From Ornithinimicrobium pratense (GTDB lineage Bacteria; Actinomycetota; Actinomycetes; Actinomycetales; Dermatophilaceae), in NCBI RefSeq assembly GCF_008843165.1, contig NZ_CP044427.1, forward strand, positions 868,001-932,000: DNA of 64,000 nt, given 5' to 3'. The position numbers were made by a program, and so were the translations under genes. Of this stretch, positions 27,201 through 34,315 are shown in pieces; within the stretch, counting starts at the first letter, position 1; the number at the start of each line of letters is the position of its first letter. Under the pieces are notes generated by a model. That model was given only the letters and a program-made list of their open reading frames with translations. It had not been told where the DNA came from and ran no database searches.

Positions 27201-27594
27201 GAGACTGACCGCCACCGGGCCCCACGCGCGCGCCGAGGGGGACCTGCGTGAGCTGCCGGGGGCCGCGGCCCTCGACGTCGCAGAAGGTGCCGGCTGGTCA
27301 CGGCACGCCAGCGTGCTCGTCGACGGACAGGAGATGTCGGTCTCGCCGGGCACCGAGGTCGCGTTGCCCGAAGGGGCCCGGCAGGTGGAGGTCGAGCTGG
27401 GCCGGCCGCGCCTGGCGTGGCACCTAGGCACCCTCGGGCTGGCGCTCGTCGTCGGCTTCCTCGCCCTCCCGGTGGGACGCCGGGAGGGTCAGACCCTCCC
27501 GGCGCCGGGAACGACCCGCACCAGGTCGCGGCACGAGGCGGGCCGGGACGCAGGTCAAGCCGACGGCCCAGGTGCCGGGACGGAGAAGACGTGA
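24274..27594 (+). CDS. Large GT2-type membrane glycosyltransferase
   Basis: Protein of 1106 residues. A GT-A domain occupies ~residues 20-330 (VTVILLPGLAD, RRVLVVGIDQDSE, HWLWFLAPDSRPAPDAL, VGLVGPKLVDAEDPRLL, GEDGVDGLDLGWRSHLAGH). After it come about a dozen membrane helices (~390-830 plus one near residue 1055) and an external ~220-residue part before the last helix. The domain order is known from actinobacterial genes beside DUF5719 and whiB2 and suggests export or decoration of a wall polymer. An 18-bp duplication lies near the N-terminus. The stop overlaps the DUF5719 start (TGATG), so they are coupled. Donor and acceptor unknown. Confidence 0.85.
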   Translation: MTSTTSSVAGAVPTDRAPLHDVTVILLPGLADAGSDDGAGSDDGVESDVDAMVAVLDAVQQQTLMPRRVLVVGIDQDSEGADRVLRHPLTAVHRVPLLLRGPLEPDVPRWKVVEDARRGLPVQQGHWLWFLAPDSRPAPDALSALLSATRRSSRVGLVGPKLVDAEDPRLLVGLGHHLTVAGRATDAHPAGLVDQGQHDLRQDVLGMPLVGSLVDSAVLDAVGGLDRAFGEDGVDGLDLGWRSHLAGHRVIVAPDAVVRQGEDGLGVRDPLRTRMRQRQVALARGSLWAAPWRTLGVAVTSLLAALVLLLVKRPAEAAGEWADVRAVLSPARGWGARGRFARRRTVRPRDLAGLHSPARSGWLSTRETVVEALDPRAGRWSEGSAGRTGPPHGGTETGPVSDEFANLAGDAHRSRFSAPLALAVLVTMVVTGWWGRDLIGALDPGGVGLVGPELGPAATDARGLFSSALDGWRGGGLGHERAPEPWLLPAAAIAWLASWLPGAGATVAGPALAWVLALAGPLSVLTAYLALRRVTHGRWVRALLALGWAGLAPLPLALGDGRLGPAAVHVLAPLLVAGVVVCAMPERGVRRTAACFATVLGIALAALWVPALLVLSTAGGLLLLALGRGSARWRGGVLALLPWAFLLPWLPAVLTEPVRLAGGAGATMAVTSLPSVAPVWQTLLLQPGAPVQAGSLAAVPLWLTVPLWWGALGALLVPGRSGRRAGVLLAAALLGLAAALLALRTGLGRLPAEHAQAGLFVTAWPGTALSIAGAALLLGTGILVDRLMNPTASTRRWRRVLVALILAPTAALGAWGLSPAQRPDALGVATDPLPPVAAEQGRGPAALRTLVLAPTGPDPTDAVRVDLLASEPEPARILRDRTTDLTTPVQERAEVLRAAEVLVSGRSPDEAAEAVMDVGAGYLLLHAAEEHPLAAQIDQVSGLTRVSGPPEQVLWRRTDADAGRVRVLDADGALIGRLTATGPHARAEGDLRELPGAAALDVAEGAGWSRHASVLVDGQEMSVSPGTEVALPEGARQVEVELGRPRLAWHLGTLGLALVVGFLALPVGRREGQTLPAPGTTRTRSRHEAGRDAGQADGPGAGTEKT
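24369..24404 (+). repeat. Perfect 18-bp tandem duplication in the GT2 membrane protein gene
   Basis: Units 24369-24386 and 24387-24404 are identical and encode AGSDDG twice, inside a variable acidic loop of the GT-A domain. Confidence 0.9.
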
Positions 27595-29426
27595 TGGTGG
27601 CGGCGCGACGTGCGGGCCCCCTCCGGCTGCTCGCTGCCCTCGTCGTCGGAGGGGCTCTGGTGGGCGCGGCAGCAGCCACGGACCTGGCGCTGGGTCCCGG
27701 CGAGGCCGGGCCGGCGGCCCCGGTTGCGTCGACCTCCGCTCCCGACCGCGCGGCATACCTCGCCGAGGCGGTCCTGGCGTGCCCCGGCAGCGTCGAGGAC
27801 GGCGAGGAGGTGACCGCGGGCCAGACCAGGCTCCGCGTGGCCAGCGCACCCGAGGAGGTTTTCTCCGGGTCCTTCCTGCCCGAGGGTGACGCAGGCGGGG
27901 TCGAGCTGGCTCTGATCGGCGCGGACGGCATCGACCAGTTGGACGAGGACGCCGGTGGCCCGCTCGAAGCGGCCCTCGAGGACGGTCGCTGGGGCGTGGT
28001 CCAGGCGCAGGCGCAGCGGGCTCCTGGCCTGGCAGCGAGCCAGGTGTCACTGATCCCCGACGCCGGGGCGCGGGGGTGGGCCATGACGCCGTGCCTGCCG
28101 GCTGAGGACCTGGTCCACCTCGTGGGTGGCGGGGAGGGTGCTGGGCGGGTGGAGCTCGTGGTCATCACCAACCCCGCAACGGACCCCGTCACCGTCGACA
28201 TCGAGGTCTTTGGGGTGGACGGCGCCGTGTCCACCGTGGGCGGCTCCGGCCTCGTCATCCCGGCGCACGGCAGGTTGGTGCAACGGCTCGACGCCCTCGC
28301 GCCCTCCGTGCAGCAGCCGGTCGTACGGGTGGTGGCCCAGGGTGGTCCGGTCGTGGCCCACCTAGCCGACCGGCACCGTCAAGGCACGGCCGACCTGGGC
28401 CGCGAGATGGCCGCGCCCGCAGCGGTCCCCGGCCGGGAGCTGGTGGTGCCCGCTCTGCCGACCTCGACGGAGGGCGACCAGACCGTCACCCTGCGGTTGT
28501 TCGCCCCCGAGGCGGAGGCTGTGGTGGAGCTGCGGGCGCTCACCGACCGCGGCGCCCACGTCCCCGGAACCGCCGTGGTGCGGGTGCCTGCAGGCGGGAC
28601 CACGGAGATCACGCTCGAGGGCTTGCCCGACGCCAGCGCTCTGCTGCTGCGTGCGGACGCACCGGTCACCGCCGGAGCCCTGCTGCAGGTCGGCCCGTCC
28701 TCGGACGAGCCGATCGTGGTCGAGCAAGGGGACCGGGCCGCCGACCCGGATGAGGCGGCCGACACCCCTGGCCCTGACGAGGCCAGGGGCACGTCCAGCC
28801 CCGACGATGCGCCGAGCACGGCCGGTCCCGACGAGGCGGTGACCACCTCCGGTCCCGACGAGGCGGTGACCACCTCCGGTCCCGACGGCGTGGCCAGCAC
28901 AGCCGGGCCCGGCGGCGAGGAGGCCGACCGGCAGGCGGAGCCGGTGCTGCGCCCCGCGGGGGAAAGCGCCTGGGTCGCGGCGGTGCCGCTGTCCCACATC
29001 CCCGTGGGCATGGCGTTGCCTGATCTGACGGACATCCCCCGTCTGGCCGACCGGCGCGACGTGCCTGGGGAAGAGGCGTCTGGCGGGAACGGGCAGGAGG
29101 GCGCGCGGGAGTGGGACACCGACCTGGAACCGGCCCTCACGCTGGCGGTGTCGGCGGTCGACGCGACCAGCGCCTCGGTGCTGTGGCTGGACGGCGACGG
29201 CGACGTGAGCAGCGTGGAGCTCACCTTGGCCAACGACACCACCCAGGTCCTTCAGGCACCTGCCGGGGCCATCGCCTTCTGGGTCCTGCCGACAGGGGAC
29301 GCGGGCGTGGCCGCGGCGTTGCACCTGCAGGGCCAAGACGTGGTCGGGTCCTACCTCAGCGCAGCGTCGGTGCCGCCGGTGCCGTGGACCCGCCAGGTCC
29401 CCGCGCTGGTGCCGGTCCTGCCCTGA
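27594..29426 (+). CDS. DUF5719 family secreted/membrane-anchored protein
   Basis: Exported protein of 610 residues: a signal/anchor helix at ~8-28 (LRLLAALVVGGALVGAAAA) followed by an extracellular part made of beta-rich stretches (VELVVITNPATDPVTVDIEVFG, RLVQRLDALAPSVQQPVVRVVAQGGPVVAHL), which is the DUF5719 layout. A low-complexity insert of 9-residue repeats (residues ~390-440) interrupts it. ATG 27594 overlaps the preceding stop by one base; GTG 27591 is an alternative. Always found with the preceding glycosyltransferase in this synteny block, so a joint role in envelope glycan export or anchoring is an inference. Confidence 0.82.
   Translation: MVAARRAGPLRLLAALVVGGALVGAAAATDLALGPGEAGPAAPVASTSAPDRAAYLAEAVLACPGSVEDGEEVTAGQTRLRVASAPEEVFSGSFLPEGDAGGVELALIGADGIDQLDEDAGGPLEAALEDGRWGVVQAQAQRAPGLAASQVSLIPDAGARGWAMTPCLPAEDLVHLVGGGEGAGRVELVVITNPATDPVTVDIEVFGVDGAVSTVGGSGLVIPAHGRLVQRLDALAPSVQQPVVRVVAQGGPVVAHLADRHRQGTADLGREMAAPAAVPGRELVVPALPTSTEGDQTVTLRLFAPEAEAVVELRALTDRGAHVPGTAVVRVPAGGTTEITLEGLPDASALLLRADAPVTAGALLQVGPSSDEPIVVEQGDRAADPDEAADTPGPDEARGTSSPDDAPSTAGPDEAVTTSGPDEAVTTSGPDGVASTAGPGGEEADRQAEPVLRPAGESAWVAAVPLSHIPVGMALPDLTDIPRLADRRDVPGEEASGGNGQEGAREWDTDLEPALTLAVSAVDATSASVLWLDGDGDVSSVELTLANDTTQVLQAPAGAIAFWVLPTGDAGVAAALHLQGQDVVGSYLSAASVPPVPWTRQVPALVPVLP
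28770..28910 (+). repeat. 27-bp tandem repeat in the DUF5719 gene
   Basis: Units 28824-28850 and 28851-28877 are identical; flanking units are degenerate. They encode the nonapeptide series TPGPDEARG, TSSPDDAPS, TAGPDEAVT, TSGPDEAVT, TSGPDGVAS. Such in-frame repeats are prone to change length. Confidence 0.85.
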
Positions 29427-29438
29427 GGCGGGCTCGCG

Positions 29439-29825
29439 CTACCGCAGGTCGTCGGGGTCGCGGCCCAGCATGCGGGCGACCTGCTCGGTCACCACCTCGG
29501 ACACGAGGGCAGCCAGCTCCTCCGGCTCCTGGGCGCGCTGCACGATGGGCCGGCGGTAGAGCACCAGTCGGGCCGGCATCGAGCGCTCGGCCGGAAACAA
29601 CCGGCCCAGCGGGACGCCGTGCTCCCAGGGTGCAGGGTCTGAGGGTGGCACCTCCTCGACGGCCAGCTCGATCCCCAGCTCGTGGGAAAGGATGCGCTCG
29701 ACGGACTCGACGGCCTCGAGCGCCAGCTCGTCGAACCGCTCGCGACGGGTGGTCATCAGGGGCACCGGGGGCCACGCGAGAGGGCCGCGCGGTCCCCGTC
29801 CGTGCCGGTCGCGTCGCCCGCCCAT
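29439..29825 (-). CDS. Metallopeptidase-family (zincin-like) protein lacking the HExxH motif
   Basis: Protein of 128 residues of the small zincin family (PF06262 type). Seen: RRERFDELALEAVESVERIL, GIELAVEEVPPSDPAPW, PARLVLYRRPIVQRA and, where active members have HExxHxxG, the sequence VVTEQVARMLGRDPDDL. Both zinc histidines are replaced (T and A), so peptidase activity is unlikely. ATG 29825 lies 7 nt after TAAGGT; an inner ATG at 29757 is possible. It is divergent from DUF3499, matching the Rv3259/Rv3258c arrangement in mycobacteria. Confidence 0.78.
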   Translation of the reverse strand: MGGRRDRHGRGPRGPLAWPPVPLMTTRRERFDELALEAVESVERILSHELGIELAVEEVPPSDPAPWEHGVPLGRLFPAERSMPARLVLYRRPIVQRAQEPEELAALVSEVVTEQVARMLGRDPDDLR

Positions 29826-29919
29826 GGCTCGCACCTTAACCCAGCGGCCGAGGCCCACCGGCAGCGCTCTCTCGGAGCGCCTCACCGGCTTTGTCGGTTC
29901 ACATGCCTAGAGTGTCGGA
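29826..29919. promoter_or_regulatory. Divergent leaderless promoters of the zincin-like and DUF3499 genes
   Basis: Minus strand: TAAGGT (29838 to 29833), 7 nt before ATG 29825. Plus strand: TAGAGT (29908-29913), 6 nt before GTG 29920. Gap of 94 bp. Confidence 0.5.
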
Positions 29920-30300
29920 GTGACCCTGATCCGCCAGTGCTCCAAGACGGCCTGCGTGCGTCCCGCGACGTCCACGCTCACCTACGTCTACGCGGAGCAG
30001 ACCGCGGTGCTGGGGCCGCTGGCCACCTACGCCGAGCCGCACTCCTACGACCTGTGCGAGCAGCACGCCACCCGTCTCACCGCCCCCCGCGGGTGGGACG
30101 TCGTTCGCCTGGAGCTGCCTGAGGGCGAGCCCCGCCCGCCGGTGGACGACCTCGCGGCCCTGGCGGACGCGGTCCGTGAACACCGGGGCACCGTGACCGT
30201 CGAAGCCGGGGACAACGGCTACCGGACCGAACGCGGCGAGTACGCCTCGGTGACCGAGATCGCCCGGCGCGGTCACCTGCGGGTCCTCCGCGACCGGTGA
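29920..30300 (+). CDS. DUF3499 family zinc-ribbon-like protein
   Basis: Actinobacterial protein of 126 residues. The conserved N-terminal two thirds contain a C-x4-C pair (RQCSKTACVRPATSTLTYVY) and a CxxH pair in SYDLCEQHATRLTAPRGWDVV, suggesting a small zinc site. The rest is a variable tail. Homologue of Rv3258c by sequence pattern and position. Function unknown; its fixed place before manB hints at a link to mannose metabolism or envelope work. Confidence 0.88.
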   Translation: MTLIRQCSKTACVRPATSTLTYVYAEQTAVLGPLATYAEPHSYDLCEQHATRLTAPRGWDVVRLELPEGEPRPPVDDLAALADAVREHRGTVTVEAGDNGYRTERGEYASVTEIARRGHLRVLRDR

Positions 30301-30341
30301 GGCGTGTCGGCAGGCACCGTCACCGCGCGCTGGTCCCTGGG

Positions 30342-30355
30342 TAGTCTGGTCGACC
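30342..30355 (+). promoter_or_regulatory. Leaderless-type -10 box of manB
   Basis: TAGTCT at 30342-30347, 8 nt before GTG 30356. Confidence 0.5.
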
Positions 30356-31777
30356 GTGAGCCCGATAGCGCTGGCCGACATCGTCAAGGCCTACGACGTC
30401 CGCGGCCTGGTGCCCGAGCAGCTGGACGCCCGTGTCGCCACCGCACTGGGATCGGCGTTCGCCCAGGTCGTGGTGATCCCCGAGGGTGAGGACGGGGTGG
30501 TGATCGGCCATGACATGCGCGACTCCTCGCCCGAGCTGGCCCGCTCCTTCGCCGCAGGCGTGGCGGCCCACGGGGTGGACATCACCATGATCGGCCTGTG
30601 CTCCACCGACATCCTCTACTACGCCAGCGGCGTCGAGCAGCGCGCCGGGGCCATGTTCACCGCGAGCCACAACCCCGCCGGTTACAACGGGATCAAGCTG
30701 TGTCGCCGAGGGGCCCGACCGGTCGGCCAGGACTCGGGCCTGACCGAGATCCGTGACCTCGCCCAATGGCTGCTGGACCGGGGATCCATGCACGACCTGC
30801 CGACGAGCGAGCGGACCGGCTCTGTTGCCGAGACGGACATGCTGGCCGGCTATGCGGCATACCTGCACTCTCTGGTCCGGCTGGACGACATCCGGCCCCT
30901 GCGGGTGGTCGTCGACGCGGGCAACGGCATGGCCGGGCTCACGGTCCCGGTGGTGCTCGGCATGGACGGGTTGCCGATCACCGTCGAACCGCTCTACTTC
31001 GAGCTGGACGGCACCTTCCCCCACCACGAGGCGAACCCGCTGGAGCCGGAGAACCTGCGCGACCTGCAGGCGGCGGTGCGCGAGCACGGGGCAGACCTGG
31101 GCCTGGCCTTCGACGGGGATGCCGACCGGTGCTTCGTCGTTGACGAACGTGGCGAGCCGGTCAGCCCCAGCGCCGTGACCGCGCTGGTGGCGGCGCGCGA
31201 GATCACCCGGGCGGTGCAGGCCGGTGCCGACCCCTCCGATGTCGCGGTCGTGCACAACACCATCTGCTCCCGGGCCGTGCCCGAGACGATCCAGGAGCAC
31301 GGGGCCAGGGCCGTCCGCAGCCGCGTCGGGCACTCCTTCGTCAAGGCGCAGATGGCCGAGCACGAGGCCGTCTTCGGGGGGGAGCACTCCGCCCACTACT
31401 ACTTCAAGGACTTCTGGTTTGCCGACACCGGCATGCTGGCCGCAATGCACCTGCTCGCGGCCCTCGGTGAGCAGGACGACCCCCTCTCGCAGCTGGTCGC
31501 CGCCTACGACCGGTATGTGGCCTCGGGGGAGCTGAACTCCCGGGTGCCCGACGTGGCGGCCGCCACCGAGCGGGTGCGCGAGTGGGCAGCGGCGCAGGGC
31601 GCCTCCGACGAGCGCCTGGACGGGCTGTCGATGGTGCACGAGGACCCGTACTGGTCGTTCTCGTTGCGGCCCAGCAACACCGAGCCTTTGCTGAGGCTCA
31701 ACGTCGAGGCCCAGGACCGGGCCGTGATGGAACAGGTCAGGGACAGCGTGCTGACCCTGGTGCGACAGGAGAGATAG
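30356..31777 (+). CDS. manB: Phosphomannomutase/phosphoglucomutase
   Basis: Interconverts mannose-6-phosphate and mannose-1-phosphate, giving GDP-mannose for lipoglycans and glycoproteins. The 473-residue enzyme has the phosphoserine loop AMFTASHNPAGYNGIK (Ser ~104), the magnesium loop AFDGDADRCFVVD, the sugar-binding GGEHSAHYYFKDFWFADTG and the phosphate-binding RPSNTEPLLRLNVEA. It heads an operon with the Trm112-like and SIS genes (gaps of 2 and 9 nt), the same group as Rv3257c-Rv3256c. Confidence 0.95.
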   Translation: MSPIALADIVKAYDVRGLVPEQLDARVATALGSAFAQVVVIPEGEDGVVIGHDMRDSSPELARSFAAGVAAHGVDITMIGLCSTDILYYASGVEQRAGAMFTASHNPAGYNGIKLCRRGARPVGQDSGLTEIRDLAQWLLDRGSMHDLPTSERTGSVAETDMLAGYAAYLHSLVRLDDIRPLRVVVDAGNGMAGLTVPVVLGMDGLPITVEPLYFELDGTFPHHEANPLEPENLRDLQAAVREHGADLGLAFDGDADRCFVVDERGEPVSPSAVTALVAAREITRAVQAGADPSDVAVVHNTICSRAVPETIQEHGARAVRSRVGHSFVKAQMAEHEAVFGGEHSAHYYFKDFWFADTGMLAAMHLLAALGEQDDPLSQLVAAYDRYVASGELNSRVPDVAAATERVREWAAAQGASDERLDGLSMVHEDPYWSFSLRPSNTEPLLRLNVEAQDRAVMEQVRDSVLTLVRQER

Positions 31778-31779
31778 CC

Positions 31780-31998
31780 ATGGCACGTCCCCCGTACGAC
31801 CCGTGGGTCCGAGAGATCCTGCGCTGCCCCGTCGGTCTGCACGAGCTGGTCGACACCCAGGACGAGCAGGGCGCGCCGGCGCTGGAGTGCGCGCAGGACT
31901 GCGGCGCCCCCGGCCAACGACGTCGCTACCCGGTGACGGACGGCATCCCGGTGCTGCTCGCGGACGAGGCCGTGCTCGTGCCGGCACCGGGCAGCTGA
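31780..31998 (+). CDS. Trm112-like zinc-ribbon protein, UPF0434-like
   Basis: Small protein of 72 residues: WVREILRCPVGLHELVD, then ALECAQDCG, and YPVTDGIPVLLADEA. The Trm112/UPF0434 fold normally has CPxC at the first knuckle; here the second cysteine is missing (CPVG), while the second pair is CAQDC. Zinc binding may be weakened or use another ligand. Trm112-type proteins act as small partner subunits of other enzymes. ATG follows AGGAGA, with 2 nt from the manB stop. Confidence 0.8.
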   Translation: MARPPYDPWVREILRCPVGLHELVDTQDEQGAPALECAQDCGAPGQRRRYPVTDGIPVLLADEAVLVPAPGS

Positions 31999-32007
31999 GG
32001 GGGCGCG

Positions 32008-33306
32008 GTGCCGTACATCGACGAGGCCCTGCTCGATGACCTGGATGAGCTGCAGCGCAAGGACTCTCAGGATACGCTGCGCGCTCTCGCCTCGGCCGGG
32101 GCTCAGGTCCGGGAGGGGCTGACCCTGGCGCACGAGGCGGGCATCGACCGGCTGGCGACCATGGACCGGCCGCGGTCCGTCCTGGTGGCCGCGATCGGGG
32201 GGTCGGCGATCGTCGCCGAGGTGCTGGAGCTGCTGGCTGAGCCGGGCTCGCCGGTGCCGGTCCAGGCCCGGCGCAACCTGCCCCTGCCGGGGTGGGTCGG
32301 GCCGTTGGACCTGGTGGTCGCGGTCTCATTGTCCGGCCGGGCCCCCGGCCCGCTGGCGGTCGCCGCCGAGGCTGCCCGCCGGGGTGCCATGCTGCTGACG
32401 GTGGGTGCCGACGACTCGCCGCTGGCAGAGGTATGCCGCCGCGCCCGCGGCGTGCACGTGGGCGTCGGCCGTGGGCGCACCAGCTCTCGGACCGCGCTGT
32501 GGACGATGCTGACCCCGGTGCTGCTCGGTGCCGACGGCCTGGGGCTGTTGGACGCGCCGGTGCAGATGCTCGAGGCGGTGGCGGACCGACTGGACCGCAA
32601 GGCTGAGGAGATGCGTCCTAGCTCCGAGTCGTTCGTCAACCCCGCCAAGCTGCTGGCTGTCCAGCTCGCCGAGACCGTGCCCGTGGTGCTGGGGGACGGC
32701 CCCCTCGGCGGGGTTGCTGCCGCTCGAGCCTCCTCGATGCTGGCCAGGACCGCCCGGATCCCCGCCACCTTCGGCGAGCTGCCGGACGCGGCCAGCGGGA
32801 TCGTCGCCTGCTTCGACGGGCCGTACACCTCGCTGGGCGGCCGCCGGCAGGGCACCTACGACGACTCCCGGATCCGGCTCGGCGACATCGACACCTCCTC
32901 GTGGGAGCCGCACCACTTCGCCGAGCCCGACGGGGAGCTCATGGAGCGCGCCACCGGCCCGGACCAGGGCGGCGGCCGGGACGGTGGCCGGGACATCTTC
33001 GCCGATCCTTACCTGGACGGCCCGAGCCCGCCCCCGCTGGGTCTGCTGCTGCTGCGCGACGCCCCGCTGGAGCCACCTACCCGGGAGTCGGTCGAGGCCG
33101 AGGCACTGACCGACGCGGTCCTGGCGACCGCCCGGGAGGCCGGAGTGCGGGTGCTGGAGGTCCAGGCCGAGGCCGGCGCGCCGATCGTCCGGCTCGCCGA
33201 CCACGTGGCGACCCTGGACTTCACCGCGACCTACCTGGCGATCGGGCTGGGCCTGGACCCGTCGGTGTCGCCGCACGTCGCGGATCTGCGCGACCGCACG
33301 CGCTGA
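32008..33306 (+). CDS. SIS-domain sugar isomerase-like protein (bifunctional PGI/PMI-like)
   Basis: Protein of 432 residues starting at GTG 32008. Two sugar-isomerase (SIS) halves: VLVAAIGGSAIVAEVLELLA and VVAVSLSGRAPGPLAVAAEAARRG in the first, and PVVLGDGPLGGVAAARASSMLARTARI in the second, with C-terminal TYLAIGLGLDP. Its place after manB and its kinship with archaeal bifunctional glucose/mannose phosphate isomerases suggest supply of mannose-6-phosphate. Equivalent of Rv3256c. Catalytic residues cannot be confirmed by eye, so a regulatory role is possible. Confidence 0.8.
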   Translation: MPYIDEALLDDLDELQRKDSQDTLRALASAGAQVREGLTLAHEAGIDRLATMDRPRSVLVAAIGGSAIVAEVLELLAEPGSPVPVQARRNLPLPGWVGPLDLVVAVSLSGRAPGPLAVAAEAARRGAMLLTVGADDSPLAEVCRRARGVHVGVGRGRTSSRTALWTMLTPVLLGADGLGLLDAPVQMLEAVADRLDRKAEEMRPSSESFVNPAKLLAVQLAETVPVVLGDGPLGGVAAARASSMLARTARIPATFGELPDAASGIVACFDGPYTSLGGRRQGTYDDSRIRLGDIDTSSWEPHHFAEPDGELMERATGPDQGGGRDGGRDIFADPYLDGPSPPPLGLLLLRDAPLEPPTRESVEAEALTDAVLATAREAGVRVLEVQAEAGAPIVRLADHVATLDFTATYLAIGLGLDPSVSPHVADLRDRTR

Positions 33307-33397
33307 GTTAGTGACGCAGGCGTCCCCGGGGGCCGTCCGAAGGGAACGACCACGCACCCGACCCGGCTCCCGTCACCCCCTGTGTCATCATCGCCGG

Positions 33398-34315
33398 ATG
33401 AGCGCCGACGCTGACCCGATCACCCGCCATACCCGGTCCCGACGTGAGTTGGAGGAGGGGATCGAGCGCGACTTCGGGCGCAACCTGTCCTACGGGGAGT
33501 ACCTCGACCTGGGTCGGGTCCTGTCGGCCCAGCACCCGCAGGCCGTCCCTCCCCGCCACGACGAGATGCTCTTCATCATCCAGCACCAGACGTCCGAGCT
33601 ATGGCTGAAGCTGATGCTGCACGAGCTCACCTCGGCCCGCGAGCTCCTCGCGGACGACGACGTGCAGCCGGCGCTGAAGCGGATCGCGCGGGTCAAGCAC
33701 ATCCAGCACACGCTGACCGAGCAGTGGTCGGTCCTGGCGACGATGACACCGAGCGAGTACGCGCAGTTCCGCCACTTCCTGGCCACCGGCTCCGGCTTCC
33801 AGTCTTGGCAGTACCGGGCGGTCGAGTTCTCCCTCGGCAACAAGAACGCCGACATGCTGCGCGTCTTCGCGCACGACGAGGCCGTCCAGGCGCAGCTGGA
33901 GGACCTGCTGCACCAGCCGAGCCTCTACGACGAGGTGCTGCGCCTGCTGGCCCGCCGCGGTCACCCCGTGCCGCAGGAGGTACTGGACCGCGACGTCACC
34001 CAGCCCTACGAGGCGCACGAGGGCGTGCTGGACGTCTTCGCCGCGGTCTACGACGCGCCGCACGAGCACTGGCTGGAGTACGAGTTGGCCGAGGAGCTCG
34101 TCGACGTGGAGGACAACTTCCAGGTATGGCGCTTCCGTCACCTCAAGACGGTCGAGCGGATCATCGGCTCCAAGCGCGGCACGGGCGGCAGCTCGGGGGT
34201 GCCCTTCCTGCGCCGGGCCCTGGACCTGACCTTCTTCCCCGAGCTCTACGACGTGCGCACCCGCCTCCAGGACGTCACGCCGGAGGGCTACCACGGGGGG
34301 ACTAGCCGTGGCTGA
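33398..34315 (+). CDS. kynA: Tryptophan 2,3-dioxygenase
   Basis: Haem dioxygenase opening the indole ring of L-tryptophan to N-formylkynurenine. The 305-residue protein shows LSYGEYLDLGRVL, HDEMLFIIQHQTSELWLKLM, ATGSGFQSWQYRAVEF and the region of the proximal haem histidine WRFRHLKTVERIIG, followed by GTGGSSGVPFLRRAL. ATG 33398 is chosen since family members start close to TRRELEEGI-type sequence; no clear TAnnnT box or Shine-Dalgarno precedes it. The 3' end overlaps kynureninase by 8 nt. Kynurenine formamidase, the step between, is not in this window. Confidence 0.94.
   Translation: MSADADPITRHTRSRRELEEGIERDFGRNLSYGEYLDLGRVLSAQHPQAVPPRHDEMLFIIQHQTSELWLKLMLHELTSARELLADDDVQPALKRIARVKHIQHTLTEQWSVLATMTPSEYAQFRHFLATGSGFQSWQYRAVEFSLGNKNADMLRVFAHDEAVQAQLEDLLHQPSLYDEVLRLLARRGHPVPQEVLDRDVTQPYEAHEGVLDVFAAVYDAPHEHWLEYELAEELVDVEDNFQVWRFRHLKTVERIIGSKRGTGGSSGVPFLRRALDLTFFPELYDVRTRLQDVTPEGYHGGTSRG

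Noticed and set aside
24262..27225. Antisense open frame of 987 codons opposite the GT2 membrane protein gene, and similar long frames at 3742-6171, 45891-48998 and 39249-40661
   Set aside because: High-GC shadow frames: biased composition, no start signals, full overlap with well supported genes.
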